NCBI RefSeq assembly: GCF_027487935.1
Contig: NZ_JAIYCP010000025.1
Location: 1 to 64,000, forward strand
Length of the DNA stretch: 64,000 bases
From: Brevundimonas sp.
GTDB lineage: Bacteria > Pseudomonadota > Alphaproteobacteria > Caulobacterales > Caulobacteraceae
Direction: 5' to 3'
Shown here: positions 15,442 to 24,122 of the stretch, one piece after another
How positions within the stretch are numbered: position 1 is the first letter of the stretch
Layout: every line of letters begins with the position of its first letter
The notes under the pieces: model-generated
What the model saw: the letters and a program-made list of their open reading frames with translations, nothing else
What the model was told of the DNA's origin: nothing
Databases searched by the model: none
Program-made: the position numbers and the translations under genes

Positions 15442-16347
15442 GTGGCCCGCCTGTTCGACGCCTACATCATCGCTGACTGGACCGCCGCCGAGGGCAAGAA
15501 GCTCGGTGATACGTCCCTGTGGATCGGCGTGGCCAAACGCGACGTACGCTTCCGGCTCTATTCCGAGACCCACAATGTCGCGACCCGGGCCGAGGGCGAG
15601 GCCCTGCTGGCCTCCCTGCTGGCCGAGCACCGCAAGCGCGGCGACCGGGTGCTGGTCGGCTTCGACTTCAATTTCGGCTTCCCCGCCGGCACGGCCGAAC
15701 GGCTCAAACTGACCGGGACCCCATGGTCGGCGATGTGGAAATTCCTCGCCTCGAACGTGGTCGACAAGCCCGACAACACCAACAACCGCTATCAGGTCGC
15801 GGCCAAGATCAACCGTCTGATGACCGATGAGGCCTGGCCCATGTGGGGTGCCCCGGCCAATCAGGCCCAGCGCTGGCTGACCACCACCAAGCCGCCCGCC
15901 GGTTCAGGTGCCGACATCCCCGAATACCGCGCGACGCAGGACGCCGTCCGCAAGGGCAAGCTCCAGCCCAAATCGGTCTGGCAGATGCACGGCGCCGGCG
16001 CCGTCGGCGGCCAGACCCTGGTCGGCGTCCCCGCCGTTCGCCGTCTGCTGGAAAAGCTCGGCCCCTCGGGCGCCGTCTGGCCCTTCGGCACCGGCTGGCG
16101 CGCCCTGGACGCCGCCGACGTCGAGCCGCTCTCGGCCCTGCTGGTCGAGGTCTACCCCTCGATGTTCGACGCCAGACCCAATGAGGGCGAGTTCAAGGAC
16201 CAGGCCCAGGTCCGCGTCACCGCCGAACATTTCGCCGCCCTCGACGAGGCCGGCACCCTGTCGACCGCCTTCGCCCCGCCCAAGGGCGCAGACGAGGCCC
16301 TGATCGCGAAGGTCGAGCAGGAAGAAGGCTGGATTCTGGGGGCGTAG
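15442..16347 (+). CDS. conserved hypothetical protein, possible RNase H-like fold
   Basis: A 301-residue soluble protein starting at GTG (VARLFDAYIIADWTAAEG). Two acidic motifs, YIIADWTAA near residue 12 and VLVGFDFNFGFPAG near 70, each at the end of a predicted strand, recall the Asp pairs of RNase H-like folds such as DUF429 proteins; this is a suggestion only. Other conserved-looking stretches are VWQMHGAGAVGGQT and LLVEVYPSMFDA. No signal peptide or membrane segment. Lies between two inverted-repeat elements and is probably transcribed alone. Confidence 0.65.
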   Translation: MARLFDAYIIADWTAAEGKKLGDTSLWIGVAKRDVRFRLYSETHNVATRAEGEALLASLLAEHRKRGDRVLVGFDFNFGFPAGTAERLKLTGTPWSAMWKFLASNVVDKPDNTNNRYQVAAKINRLMTDEAWPMWGAPANQAQRWLTTTKPPAGSGADIPEYRATQDAVRKGKLQPKSVWQMHGAGAVGGQTLVGVPAVRRLLEKLGPSGAVWPFGTGWRALDAADVEPLSALLVEVYPSMFDARPNEGEFKDQAQVRVTAEHFAALDEAGTLSTAFAPPKGADEALIAKVEQEEGWILGA

Positions 16348-16369
16348 CTGCCACCCCGTCACTGCTATC

Positions 16370-16544
16370 GTCATTCCGGGCGCAGAGTCGCGCAGCGGCT
16401 CGGAGACCCGGAACCCAGCGGCGCCGCGACGGCGGCGAAACGCCGGCCTGTGCAAAGAGATCCTCGCCATCGGTGCTCCCGACAGCTTCGCGCTCTCGCG
16501 CGCCGCTGGGTTCCGGGTCTTCGCTGCGCTTCGCCCGGAATGAC
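16370..16544. repeat. inverted-repeat element with about 44-bp arms
   Basis: Left arm begins GTCATTCCGGGCG at 16370 and right arm ends CGCCCGGAATGAC at 16544; both carry GACCCGGAACCCAGCGGCG or its reverse complement at the inner end. The arms match except for a few bases near the middle. The element sits just upstream of the GDPD gene. This type of GTCATTCC...GGAATGAC palindrome recurs between genes in many alphaproteobacteria (general knowledge, not checked here). Confidence 0.75.
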
Positions 16545-16601
16545 GAAAGCAAAAACAGCCGCCGTCATCCCCCCGTCACCGCCCGCCCCTATCCCCGGCG
16601 C

Positions 16602-17597
16602 ATGATCCGGCTCATCCTGCTCACCATCGCCCTCCTCACCGCGAGCCCCGCGCTGGCCCAGACATCCCATCCCCTCATCATCGCCCACCGCGGGGCCTCC
16701 GGCGAACGCCCGGAGCACACCCGCGCGGCCTATGACCTCGCCATCCGGCAGGGGGCCGACGTCATCGAGCCCGATCTGGTCATCAGCCGCGACGGCGTCC
16801 TGATCGTGCGCCATGAGAATGAGATCGGCGGCACCACCGACGTCGCCGACCGTCCCGAATTCGCCGCCCGCCGCGCCACCAAAGCCATCGACGGCGAGAC
16901 CCTGACCGGCTGGTTCACCGAGGACTTCACCCTGGCCGAGCTCAGGACCCTGCGCGCCCGCGAACGCCTGCCCGAGCTCCGCCCCGCCAACACCGCCTTC
17001 GACGGGCAGGAGCCGATCCTGACCTTTGACGAGGCCCTCGACATCGCCGCTGCGGCGGGCGTCGGCATCGCCCCCGAGCTGAAACACCCGACGTATTTCG
17101 CCGCCCTCGGCCTGCCGATGGAGGATGCCTTCGTCGCCGTGCTGGAAAGGCGCGGCCTGACCGGCGCCGACGCCCCCGTGATCGTCCAGTGTTTCGAGGT
17201 CGGCCCCCTGCAACGCCTGCGCGCCCGTATCGCGACGCCGCTGCTGCAGCTGGTCGCCGCCGGTGGCGGCCCGGCCGACCGCCCGGACCTGTCATATGCC
17301 GCCATGACCACGCCGCAGGGACTCGCCGACATCGCCAGATACGCAGACTGGATCGGCACCGACACGGCCCTGATCGAACCGACCCCCGGCACGCCCTCAG
17401 CCCTCATCACCGACGCCCACAGAGCAGGCCTCAAGGTCGCCGCCTGGACCTTCCGCGCCGAAAACGCCTTCCTGCCCGAAGCCGACCGCCTCGGCACAGA
17501 CCCCGCCGCCCACGGCCGCCTGCGCGAACGCCTCGCCCGGTTCGCGGCCTACGGCCTGGACGCCGCCTTCATGGACCAGCCGGTTCTGGGCCGCTGA
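16602..17597 (+). CDS. periplasmic glycerophosphodiester phosphodiesterase
   Basis: A 331-residue GlpQ-like enzyme that hydrolyses glycerophosphodiesters to glycerol 3-phosphate and an alcohol. Signal peptide 1-20 (cleavage after ALAQ region), then a TIM-barrel GDPD domain: IIAHRGASGERPEHT (His and Arg of the active site), GADVIEPDLVISRDG, LIVRHENEI, and GIAPELKHP. The end (AYGLDAAFMDQPVLG) is that of full-length family members. The start at 16602 was chosen because the upstream in-frame extension runs back into the inverted repeat and lacks a signal sequence. Confidence 0.9.
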   Translation: MIRLILLTIALLTASPALAQTSHPLIIAHRGASGERPEHTRAAYDLAIRQGADVIEPDLVISRDGVLIVRHENEIGGTTDVADRPEFAARRATKAIDGETLTGWFTEDFTLAELRTLRARERLPELRPANTAFDGQEPILTFDEALDIAAAAGVGIAPELKHPTYFAALGLPMEDAFVAVLERRGLTGADAPVIVQCFEVGPLQRLRARIATPLLQLVAAGGGPADRPDLSYAAMTTPQGLADIARYADWIGTDTALIEPTPGTPSALITDAHRAGLKVAAWTFRAENAFLPEADRLGTDPAAHGRLRERLARFAAYGLDAAFMDQPVLGR

Positions 17598-17889
17598 AGC
17601 CACCCTTCCCGCCCCCAATCCTCCGTCCCCTTCCGACCCCCAACCGTGCCTTCTCGCCCCTGTTCGAAATTTTTTTCCTCAGCGCGCGTTGCAGCCCCCG
17701 TACAATAGACACCGTCGGTCCCCGAACCGCCGCCGATCTTTGACAATCCACCCCCCCGCGACCGCCCCAGGCGCGGTGAACCCCCGGCCCAGCTGTGCCT
17801 GGCCGACGCCCCGAGAGGGTCGAGAAGACAGCTTTTCGGCATTTTTCGGGGGGCGCGTCGGGCAGCAGACCGGAAAGAGGTTGGCTCTT

Positions 17890-18121
17890 GTCATCCCGGC
17901 CGAACCCCGGCGAAAGCCGGGGGGAGAGCCGGGACGGGCCAGCACACAGACTTTTTGCTCCCGGACGCTGCGTCAGCAGCGAGCCGGGAGACAGGTCAGG
18001 CCAAAGCGCGGCACCCACCCGTCTCCCGGATAATCGAAGGCGATTTCCGGGAGGCTTTCTTAAGTGGGGGCCGCCGTCCCGGCTCTCCCCCCGGCTTTCG
18101 CCGGGGTTCGGCCGGGATGAC
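17890..18121. repeat. perfect 48-bp inverted repeat element
   Basis: Arms 17890-17937 and 18074-18121 are exact reverse complements over 48 bp, beginning GTCATCCCGGCCGAACCCCG. Inside each arm is a hairpin (CCCCGGCGAAAGCCGGGG). The 136-bp interior contains another nested stem (GCTCCCGG...CCGGGAG with GCTGC/GCAGC inside). The rest of the gene-free stretch 17598-18141 shows no gene or RNA that I recognise. It lies between the ends of the GDPD gene and the convergent glyS. Confidence 0.85.
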
Positions 18122-18141
18122 AAGCTCTCACCGGGAAAGGA

Positions 18142-20523
18142 TTACCCCCCGACCCTCCCGAAGTCCGCCACCCGGCCCATCACGCTGCGAACCTGCCCCA
18201 GCAGTTTCAGCCGGTTGTCCCGCTCTTCGGCGACGTCCGAATTGACCATCACCTTGTCGAAGAAGGCATCCACCGGGGCCCGCAGCCGCGACAGCGCGGT
18301 CATGGCGGCGGCGAAATCCTCGGTCTCCAGGGCGGCGTCCACGGCGGTCGCAGCGGCGGCGGCGGCCAGCGCCAGGGTGGTCTCCGGCTCCGGCTGTCCC
18401 GGCAGGCCGGTCCGCACCTCGCCGGTCGGCACGCCCCCCTTCTTCTCCTCGGCCTTGAGGATGTTGGACGCCCGCTTGTACCCGGCCAACAGATTGGCCC
18501 CGTCGTCCGTGGCGAGGAACCCGTCCAGCGCCTCCACCCGCCGCACGATGCGGACGAGGTCATCGTCGCCCAGCGCGAAGACCGCATCGACGAGATCATG
18601 GCGCTTGCCCTGATCGCGGAGGAGAACCTTCAGGCGGTCGGCGAAGAAGGCGAGGACGTCGTCCGCGACGCCACGGCTCATTTCCCAGCCCGGCATACGC
18701 TTTCCGTCGGCGACATCGGCAATCTCAGTTGAAAACTCTTGCCCAAAATCTTCGTCGTTTCGGACCTTGAACCAGCGACGTTGGAAATCGCGGGCTTCAC
18801 GCAGTCCGGGCTCCTCACCCGAGTAGTTGGCCAGCACCCGCTGGGTATGGCCCCAAAGATTCGTCCAGAACAATCGGGCTGCAGGTCCACGACTGAATCG
18901 AACCGTATTCTCCAACACCAGCCGGATCACCCCCAGCGCCGCCCGTCGCAGCGCGAACGGGTCCTTCGACCCCGTCGGCTTTTCATCAATCGCGAAGAAC
19001 CCGACCAGCGTGTCCAGCTTGTCCGCCAGCGCCACCGCCACCGTCAGCGGCGCGGTCGGCACGGAGTCCGCCGGTCCCTGCGGCTTGTAGTGATCCCGCA
19101 CGGCGTCGGCGACGCCCTCAACATAGCCCTCCCCCTCGACGGGGGAGGGTTGGGAGGGGGTGGAGGCAGGCGATCGGTCGGCGGGCGCGGATGGGCTCGG
19201 GCGGTCAGACGACGACGCCTCCTGCGCCCTGTCCTGACGCGACGCGGCTCCACCCCAGCCCCCGACCCCTTCCCCGTCGAGGGGAAGGGGAGAAGAAAGG
19301 GCGCGGGCGTAGTAGCCGCCCATGACCCCCTGCAGTTCCGGGAACTCCCCGACCATGGCCGAAGCCAGATCGGCCTTCGCCAACCGCGCGGCAACCTCCG
19401 CCTGATCCGGATCGGCCCCCACCAGCGGCGCGATCTCCCGCGCCAGCGCCGCAATCCGCTCGACCCGCTCGGCCAGCGTCCCCAGTTTGGCGTGGAAGGT
19501 CACGCCTTCCAGCTTCTTCGACCAGACGTCGAAGCCGGTCTTCAGGTCCTCGTCCCAGAAGAAGCGGGCGTCATCCAGACGGGCCGACAGGACGCGACTG
19601 TTGCCGGCGGCCAGCGCCTTGCCGCCGTCCGTCGCCTCGACATTGGCCACCACCACAAAATGCGGAGCGAGGCCGTGCTTGGCCGGATCACGCACCGCAA
19701 AGTATTTCTGGTGCACCTTCATCGACAGCCGGACCACCTCGGGCGGCAGGCTGAGGAAGGCCGGGTCCATGTCGCCCAGGATCGGCGTCGGCCATTCGGC
19801 CAGCCCCGCCACCTCGTCCAGCAGGCCGTCGTCGTCTACCAGCGCCAGACCCCGGTCGGCACAGACCTTCTGCGCCGCTTCCAGGATCTTCAGCCGCCGG
19901 TCGGCCGCGTCCAGCAGGACGAAATCGCTCTCCAGCTTCGCGCGATAGTCGGCGAAATCCTTGACCGCGAACGGCCGGCCGCAGCCGAGGAAACGATGCC
20001 CCTCGGTCAGGTCGCCGCTCTCAATCCCGTCGATCCCGAACGGCACGACATGGCCGTCGAACAGGGCGACGATCCGCTTCAGCGGCCGCACCCAGCGCAG
20101 GCTGCCCGAACCCCAGCGCATCGATTTGGGCCAGGGGAAGCCGCGCACGATCTGGTCGACCATCTCCGGAATCAGGGCCGCCGTCGGCTGGCCCTGGCTG
20201 CTGAGGACGGCGAAGAAGACGCCGTCCCGCTCGACCAGCTGGTCCCTCATCAGGCCGGTCTTCCGCAGAAAGCCCTCCAGCGCCTGCTCCGGCGCATTGG
20301 CCCGCGGTCCCTTGACCTCTTCCTCGCGGTCCGGCGTCGCCTTGGGCAGCCCCTCGACCACCAGCGTCAGCCGCCGCGGCCCCGCAAAGGTCGTCAGCGC
20401 CTCATACGTCAGCCCGGCGGCCTTCAGCCGCTCGGCGGCCATCCGCTCCAGATCACGCGCCGCCCCGCCCTGCATGCGGGCCGGGATCTCTTCGGAGAAC
20501 AGTTCGATCAGCAGCTGGGCCAT
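18142..20523 (-). CDS. glyS: glycine--tRNA ligase beta subunit, with an in-frame repeat-derived insert
   Basis: Beta chain of the alpha2beta2 glycyl-tRNA synthetase, responsible for tRNA recognition. Recognisable start [20 protein letters not shown] and conserved FHAKLGTLAERVERI, FPELQGVMGGYYA and FALRRAALGVIRL. It has 793 residues, longer than the usual about 690-720, mainly because residues about 408-470 are an insert translated from a palindromic element (19127-19290); homologous sequence resumes at EGVADAVRDHYKPQGP. The C-terminal anticodon-binding domain is intact. The ATG at 20523 overlaps the glyQ stop by 1 base (TGATG), so the subunits are cotranslated. Confidence 0.95.
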   Translation of the reverse strand: MAQLLIELFSEEIPARMQGGAARDLERMAAERLKAAGLTYEALTTFAGPRRLTLVVEGLPKATPDREEEVKGPRANAPEQALEGFLRKTGLMRDQLVERDGVFFAVLSSQGQPTAALIPEMVDQIVRGFPWPKSMRWGSGSLRWVRPLKRIVALFDGHVVPFGIDGIESGDLTEGHRFLGCGRPFAVKDFADYRAKLESDFVLLDAADRRLKILEAAQKVCADRGLALVDDDGLLDEVAGLAEWPTPILGDMDPAFLSLPPEVVRLSMKVHQKYFAVRDPAKHGLAPHFVVVANVEATDGGKALAAGNSRVLSARLDDARFFWDEDLKTGFDVWSKKLEGVTFHAKLGTLAERVERIAALAREIAPLVGADPDQAEVAARLAKADLASAMVGEFPELQGVMGGYYARALSSPLPLDGEGVGGWGGAASRQDRAQEASSSDRPSPSAPADRSPASTPSQPSPVEGEGYVEGVADAVRDHYKPQGPADSVPTAPLTVAVALADKLDTLVGFFAIDEKPTGSKDPFALRRAALGVIRLVLENTVRFSRGPAARLFWTNLWGHTQRVLANYSGEEPGLREARDFQRRWFKVRNDEDFGQEFSTEIADVADGKRMPGWEMSRGVADDVLAFFADRLKVLLRDQGKRHDLVDAVFALGDDDLVRIVRRVEALDGFLATDDGANLLAGYKRASNILKAEEKKGGVPTGEVRTGLPGQPEPETTLALAAAAAATAVDAALETEDFAAAMTALSRLRAPVDAFFDKVMVNSDVAEERDNRLKLLGQVRSVMGRVADFGRVGG
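19127..19290. repeat. palindromic element inside glyS (family copy 1)
   Basis: A 164-bp element whose ends are CCCTCCCCCTCGACGGGGG... and ...CCCCGTCGAGGGGAAGGGG; each end is a small palindrome and the two ends are reverse complements of each other. It shares with the element at 58708-58869, in the same orientation and order, the blocks GGTGGAGGCAGG, GATGGGCTCG and GCGCCCTGTCCTGA. It is read in frame on the glyS strand as a Ser/Pro/Ala/Asp-rich peptide with LPLDGEG and PSPVEGEG at its ends. Confidence 0.85.
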
Positions 20524-21410
20524 CAGACGCGCCCCCTTTCCTGCTCGACCCATTCGGTCGCGCAAGCCTTGCAGAGATCGCGGATGCGCCCGATGTAGCT
20601 CTGCCGCTCCGCCACCGCGATCGCCCCGCGCGCGTCCATCAGGTTGAACAGGTGACTGGCCTTCAGCACCTGGTCATAGGCCGGCAGCACCAGCGCCTGA
20701 TCCTGCGGCCCCTTCATCGCCAAAAGGCGCGAAACCTCGCCGACCATGTCCTCGAACCGCCGCTTCAGCCCGTCGACGTCATAACCATGAAAATTGGCCT
20801 CTGACTGCTGGCGCTCGTTCTCGAGGAAGACCTCCCCATAGGTCAGCCCCTCCTTGGTGAACTTCAGGTCGTAGACGTTGTCGACGCCCTGGACATACAT
20901 CGCCAGCCGCTCCAGCCCATAGGTCAGCTCGCCCGAGACCACATCGACCTCGATCCCGCCCACGCCCTGGAAATAGGTGAACTGGGTCACCTCCATCCCG
21001 TCGCACCAGACCTCCCAGCCCAGCCCCCAGGCCCCGACCGTGGGGTTCTCCCAGTCGTCCTCAACGAAGCGGATGTCGTGCAGTTTCGGATCGATCCCGA
21101 TCGCCTCCAGCGACCCCAGATACAGGGCCTGAAGGTCGTCCGGGTTCGGCTTCAGGATCACCTGATATTGGTAATAGTGCTGTAATCTATTGGGATTTTC
21201 GCCATAGCGCCCGTCGCCCGGCCGCCGCGACGGCTGCACATAGGCCGCCTTCCACGGACGCGGCCCCAGCGCCCTTAGCACCGTCGCAGGATGCAGGGTC
21301 CCCGCCCCGACCTCGATGTCATAGGGCTGCAGGATCGCGCAGCCCTGATCGCCCCAGTATTTGTGGAGCGTCAGGATGAGGTCCTGGAAGGCGAGCGGTT
21401 CGGTGGTCAC
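20523..21410 (-). CDS. glyQ: glycine--tRNA ligase alpha subunit
   Basis: Catalytic alpha chain that activates glycine and charges tRNA-Gly. 295 residues, the usual length. Signature stretches: [52 protein letters not shown] and [14 protein letters not shown]. The start is a GTG at 21410, fitting the known N-terminus; no ATG fits. First gene of the glyQ-glyS operon. Divergent from the deacetylase gene with a 117-base gap that must hold both promoters. Confidence 0.97.
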   Translation of the reverse strand: MTTEPLAFQDLILTLHKYWGDQGCAILQPYDIEVGAGTLHPATVLRALGPRPWKAAYVQPSRRPGDGRYGENPNRLQHYYQYQVILKPNPDDLQALYLGSLEAIGIDPKLHDIRFVEDDWENPTVGAWGLGWEVWCDGMEVTQFTYFQGVGGIEVDVVSGELTYGLERLAMYVQGVDNVYDLKFTKEGLTYGEVFLENERQQSEANFHGYDVDGLKRRFEDMVGEVSRLLAMKGPQDQALVLPAYDQVLKASHLFNLMDARGAIAVAERQSYIGRIRDLCKACATEWVEQERGRV

Positions 21411-21527
21411 GTCAGGCTGTTCGCAGTCGCAAAATGAGAGGCGCGGACCCTAGACGGGCGGCCCTTTGGCGGCAAGGCAAAGCCCCGCCAAACCCTTCCT
21501 TAAGCGCGCCCGGGCTATGACCGCGCC

Positions 21528-22265
21528 ATGAAGCAGATCGACCAGATGCGCCGGCGGGCCGCGCGCTATCTCGACATCGACCCGGTGACCATCGCGCCGG
21601 CGCGCGGCGTGTTCTCGCTGAGCTTCGACGACTTCCCGGCCAGCGCCTGGACGGAGGCCGGGCCGGTCCTCGCCGCCCATGGTGTGAAAGCCACCTACTA
21701 CGTCTGCGGCGGCCTCGCGGACGGGCTCAATATGGACCGCGACCAGTTCCGGGTTCCGCATCTGCAGGCCCTGCACGCCGCCGGTCATGAGGTGGGCTGT
21801 CACACCTTCGGCCATACCAGCGCCCTGCGCATGGATACCGAAGCCCTCCGCCTCAGCCTCGACGCCAACGCCGCCTGGGTCGCCGAGCGGCTGGACGGCC
21901 ACCGCATGACCACCTTCGCCTGGCCGTTCGGCGATGCCACGGTCGGGGCCAAGCGGGTCGTCCGACAGCGCTTCGCCATGGCCCGCGGCGTCCGCGACGG
22001 CGTCAACGCCGGCCCCGAGGACCGGGCCCTGATCAAGAGCATCGGCCTCGAAAGCCGCCGCCTCCCCGGCTACGACCTCGAAGGCCTGATGGCCGAAACG
22101 GCCGCGTCGAAAGGCTGGCTGACGGCCTACGGGCACGATGTGAGCGACAGGCCCACGGACTACGGCTGCACCCCGGCCGATCTAGACCGGGTGCTGCGGG
22201 CTGCCAAGGCGGCCGGGTTGGAGATCGCGCCGGTCGGCGAGGCCTGGGCCAGCATCACCCGATAG
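21528..22265 (+). CDS. polysaccharide deacetylase family protein
   Basis: A 245-residue NodB-type carbohydrate esterase (CE4 fold). The metal-binding Asp-Asp is in FSLSFDDFPAS and the His pair in HEVGCHTFGHTSA; late motifs RLPGYDLEGL and YGHDVSD follow. Such enzymes remove N-acetyl groups from sugars of the cell wall or exopolysaccharide. No signal peptide is visible, which argues for a cytoplasmic substrate or a leaderless subgroup. Monocistronic between glyQ (divergent) and a convergent gene. Confidence 0.87.
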   Translation: MKQIDQMRRRAARYLDIDPVTIAPARGVFSLSFDDFPASAWTEAGPVLAAHGVKATYYVCGGLADGLNMDRDQFRVPHLQALHAAGHEVGCHTFGHTSALRMDTEALRLSLDANAAWVAERLDGHRMTTFAWPFGDATVGAKRVVRQRFAMARGVRDGVNAGPEDRALIKSIGLESRRLPGYDLEGLMAETAASKGWLTAYGHDVSDRPTDYGCTPADLDRVLRAAKAAGLEIAPVGEAWASITR

Positions 22266-22275
22266 CGAAAGAGAG

Positions 22276-23199
22276 CTAGGCCGCTTCGCGCATCATCGCC
22301 GCCTTGCGCCCCTCCGCCCACTTGATCAGGGCGGCGCGCGGGAAGGCCACGATCCAGGAACGCGCCGTGTATTCGTCCTTTTCGATCAGGGCGGCGCGGG
22401 TCGGCGAGCTGGTGGCGGCACGCTGGGTGTGAATCTCGCCCGGCCCCTGATGCACCAGGAAGGCCCCGTGCTTCAGCAGGTTGAGCCGCAGATAGGCCAG
22501 ACGCGGGCTGATCTGCTCCAGCGGCGGATCATAGAACCAGCTGGAGCCCAGCATGCCCGCCATCTCGGGGCGGCGTTTGCAGATCTCGGCCGCGGTGGCC
22601 CAGGCGCGGTCCCAGCCGGCCTCGTTGAAGTCCGACAGTTCGCGGCTCTCGGTATGAACCTCCAGCCACGGCTTCCAGGCCTGGGCGGCGGCATAGGCCG
22701 GGATCACCGACCAGCCCCAGCCCTCGCGGGCGTGGCGCAGCACCTGCCCCGGCCCCAACGGCGAGCTCAGGTCGATCATCTGGGTACGCGCACCGGGCAC
22801 GCTGAGGACCAGCGAGATGCGCACATCCTTGGCCCAGAAGTCGCGGTCATAGGGATCGGCGGCGGCCGTCAGGAAGTCGGCCAGACGGCCGATCCACTCC
22901 GGATAGAGCTCCAGCACAGCGTCCGGCAGGTCGGCGGCCTGAATGCGCGCCGGCATCTCCAGCGCCCACAGCGCGACCAGCGCGCGGCGGTGATCGTCGG
23001 TCAGCGCGGGGCCGAAGGCCTCGGCTAGGGCCGCTTCGGCACGATGGCCCGGCTGGTCGAAATCCCAGTGCGTGGCTGAGGCGGCGGCCGCAGCGGCGGC
23101 GGCGTCCTTGAGGGCGTGAAGCCGGACTCGATCCTCGATCGGGACCTTGTTGAGCACGGCTTCAAAGGCGGCGATCCGAGCAGGCGAGAGCGTTTCCAT
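22276..23199 (-). CDS. conserved hypothetical protein
   Basis: A 307-residue soluble protein with no recognised family. ATG at 23199 (METLSPARIAAFEAVLNKVP) was preferred to an upstream GTG region that overlaps ispE territory. Features: an Ala-rich stretch (about 35-43), aromatic-rich middle (GWGWSVIPAYAAAQAWKPWLEVHTESREL) and a basic C-terminus (FPRAALIKWAEGRKAAMM). No membrane segment. It ends 10 bases from the convergent deacetylase and lies 53 bases downstream of ispE on the same strand, so may be its operon partner. Confidence 0.7.
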   Translation of the reverse strand: METLSPARIAAFEAVLNKVPIEDRVRLHALKDAAAAAAAASATHWDFDQPGHRAEAALAEAFGPALTDDHRRALVALWALEMPARIQAADLPDAVLELYPEWIGRLADFLTAAADPYDRDFWAKDVRISLVLSVPGARTQMIDLSSPLGPGQVLRHAREGWGWSVIPAYAAAQAWKPWLEVHTESRELSDFNEAGWDRAWATAAEICKRRPEMAGMLGSSWFYDPPLEQISPRLAYLRLNLLKHGAFLVHQGPGEIHTQRAATSSPTRAALIEKDEYTARSWIVAFPRAALIKWAEGRKAAMMREAA

Positions 23200-23252
23200 A
23201 CGACCAGTCTGCCAGAGACGCGTTTGCCTGCGGTTAAGGCGACGACCGGCGG

Positions 23253-24119
23253 CTATCGCAGCGTGGTCGCGCGAATCCACCAGCCCGGCTGAACCGCCGA
23301 AAGGGCCTCCCCAGCGGCCTTCGCGGCGGCGATCGTGTCGAACAGGGCGAAGACGGTGGCCCCCGAGCCCGACATCCGCGTCAGGCGCACGCCGGACAGG
23401 GCAGCGGTGACCGAAAGGGCCTCGCCGATGGCAGGAGCGAGGGTCACGGCCGGTGCCTGCAGGTCGTTTCGCTGGCCAGCCAGCCAGTCGATGACGGAGG
23501 AGAGCCGCCAGTCCGCGGGCGGCGCGGGGCGGTCGGCGCGGCCTGACGGTTCGGCGTCAAAGGCGCGATAGACCGCACCGGTCGCGGACGGAACGCCGGG
23601 ATTGACCAGCAAGGCAGGGAGCGGCGGCAGGCCGGTTTCGAACGTCAGGACGTCACCCCGCCCCTCGGCCCAGGCGGCACGGGCATGCAGGCACATGGGG
23701 CCGTCGGCACCGATACCTGCGGCGATCCCCGCCAGCGCCGCATCGTCCAGCGCCAAGCCCAGCACATCGCGCGCCAGCTTCAGCGCGGCTCCGGCATCCG
23801 ACGAGCCACCGCCCAGCCCGGCGGCGACGGGCAGTTGCTTGTCGAGAGTGATGGCCAACCCCGGTTCCCCGATCCCGGCCGCGGTGCCCAGCGCCCGCGC
23901 CGCTCGCAGCACCAGATTGTCATCCGTGCCGTCGAGCGCCCCGGCGAAGGATCCGGCAACGGTCAGCGACAGCCGGTCCGCGCGCTCCACCGTCAACCCG
24001 TCGCCGACGTCCGCGAAGGCGACCAGACTGGCCAGTGGGTGATAGCCGTCCGCCTCGAGCGGCCCGACATGCAGGAACAGATTGACCTTGGCAGGCGCGA
24101 GCCCGCTGACCTCGGCCAT
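23253..24119 (-). CDS. ispE: 4-diphosphocytidyl-2-C-methyl-D-erythritol kinase
   Basis: ATP-dependent GHMP kinase of the non-mevalonate (MEP) isoprenoid pathway. 288 residues. Motifs: APAKVNLFLHVG (substrate binding, residues 8-19), the GHMP ATP loop PVAAGLGGGSSDAGAAL (97-113) and the C-terminal RLTRMSGSGATVFALF. Length and order match IspE. It starts 3 bases after the TPR gene stop and is certainly cotranscribed with it, an arrangement seen in other Caulobacterales. Confidence 0.96.
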   Translation of the reverse strand: MAEVSGLAPAKVNLFLHVGPLEADGYHPLASLVAFADVGDGLTVERADRLSLTVAGSFAGALDGTDDNLVLRAARALGTAAGIGEPGLAITLDKQLPVAAGLGGGSSDAGAALKLARDVLGLALDDAALAGIAAGIGADGPMCLHARAAWAEGRGDVLTFETGLPPLPALLVNPGVPSATGAVYRAFDAEPSGRADRPAPPADWRLSSVIDWLAGQRNDLQAPAVTLAPAIGEALSVTAALSGVRLTRMSGSGATVFALFDTIAAAKAAGEALSAVQPGWWIRATTLR

Positions 24120-24122
24120 CCC

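Noticed and set aside
19127..19290. An intein or natural domain of GlyS
   Set aside because: No intein splice motifs; the sequence matches the palindromic element before pgk at DNA level.
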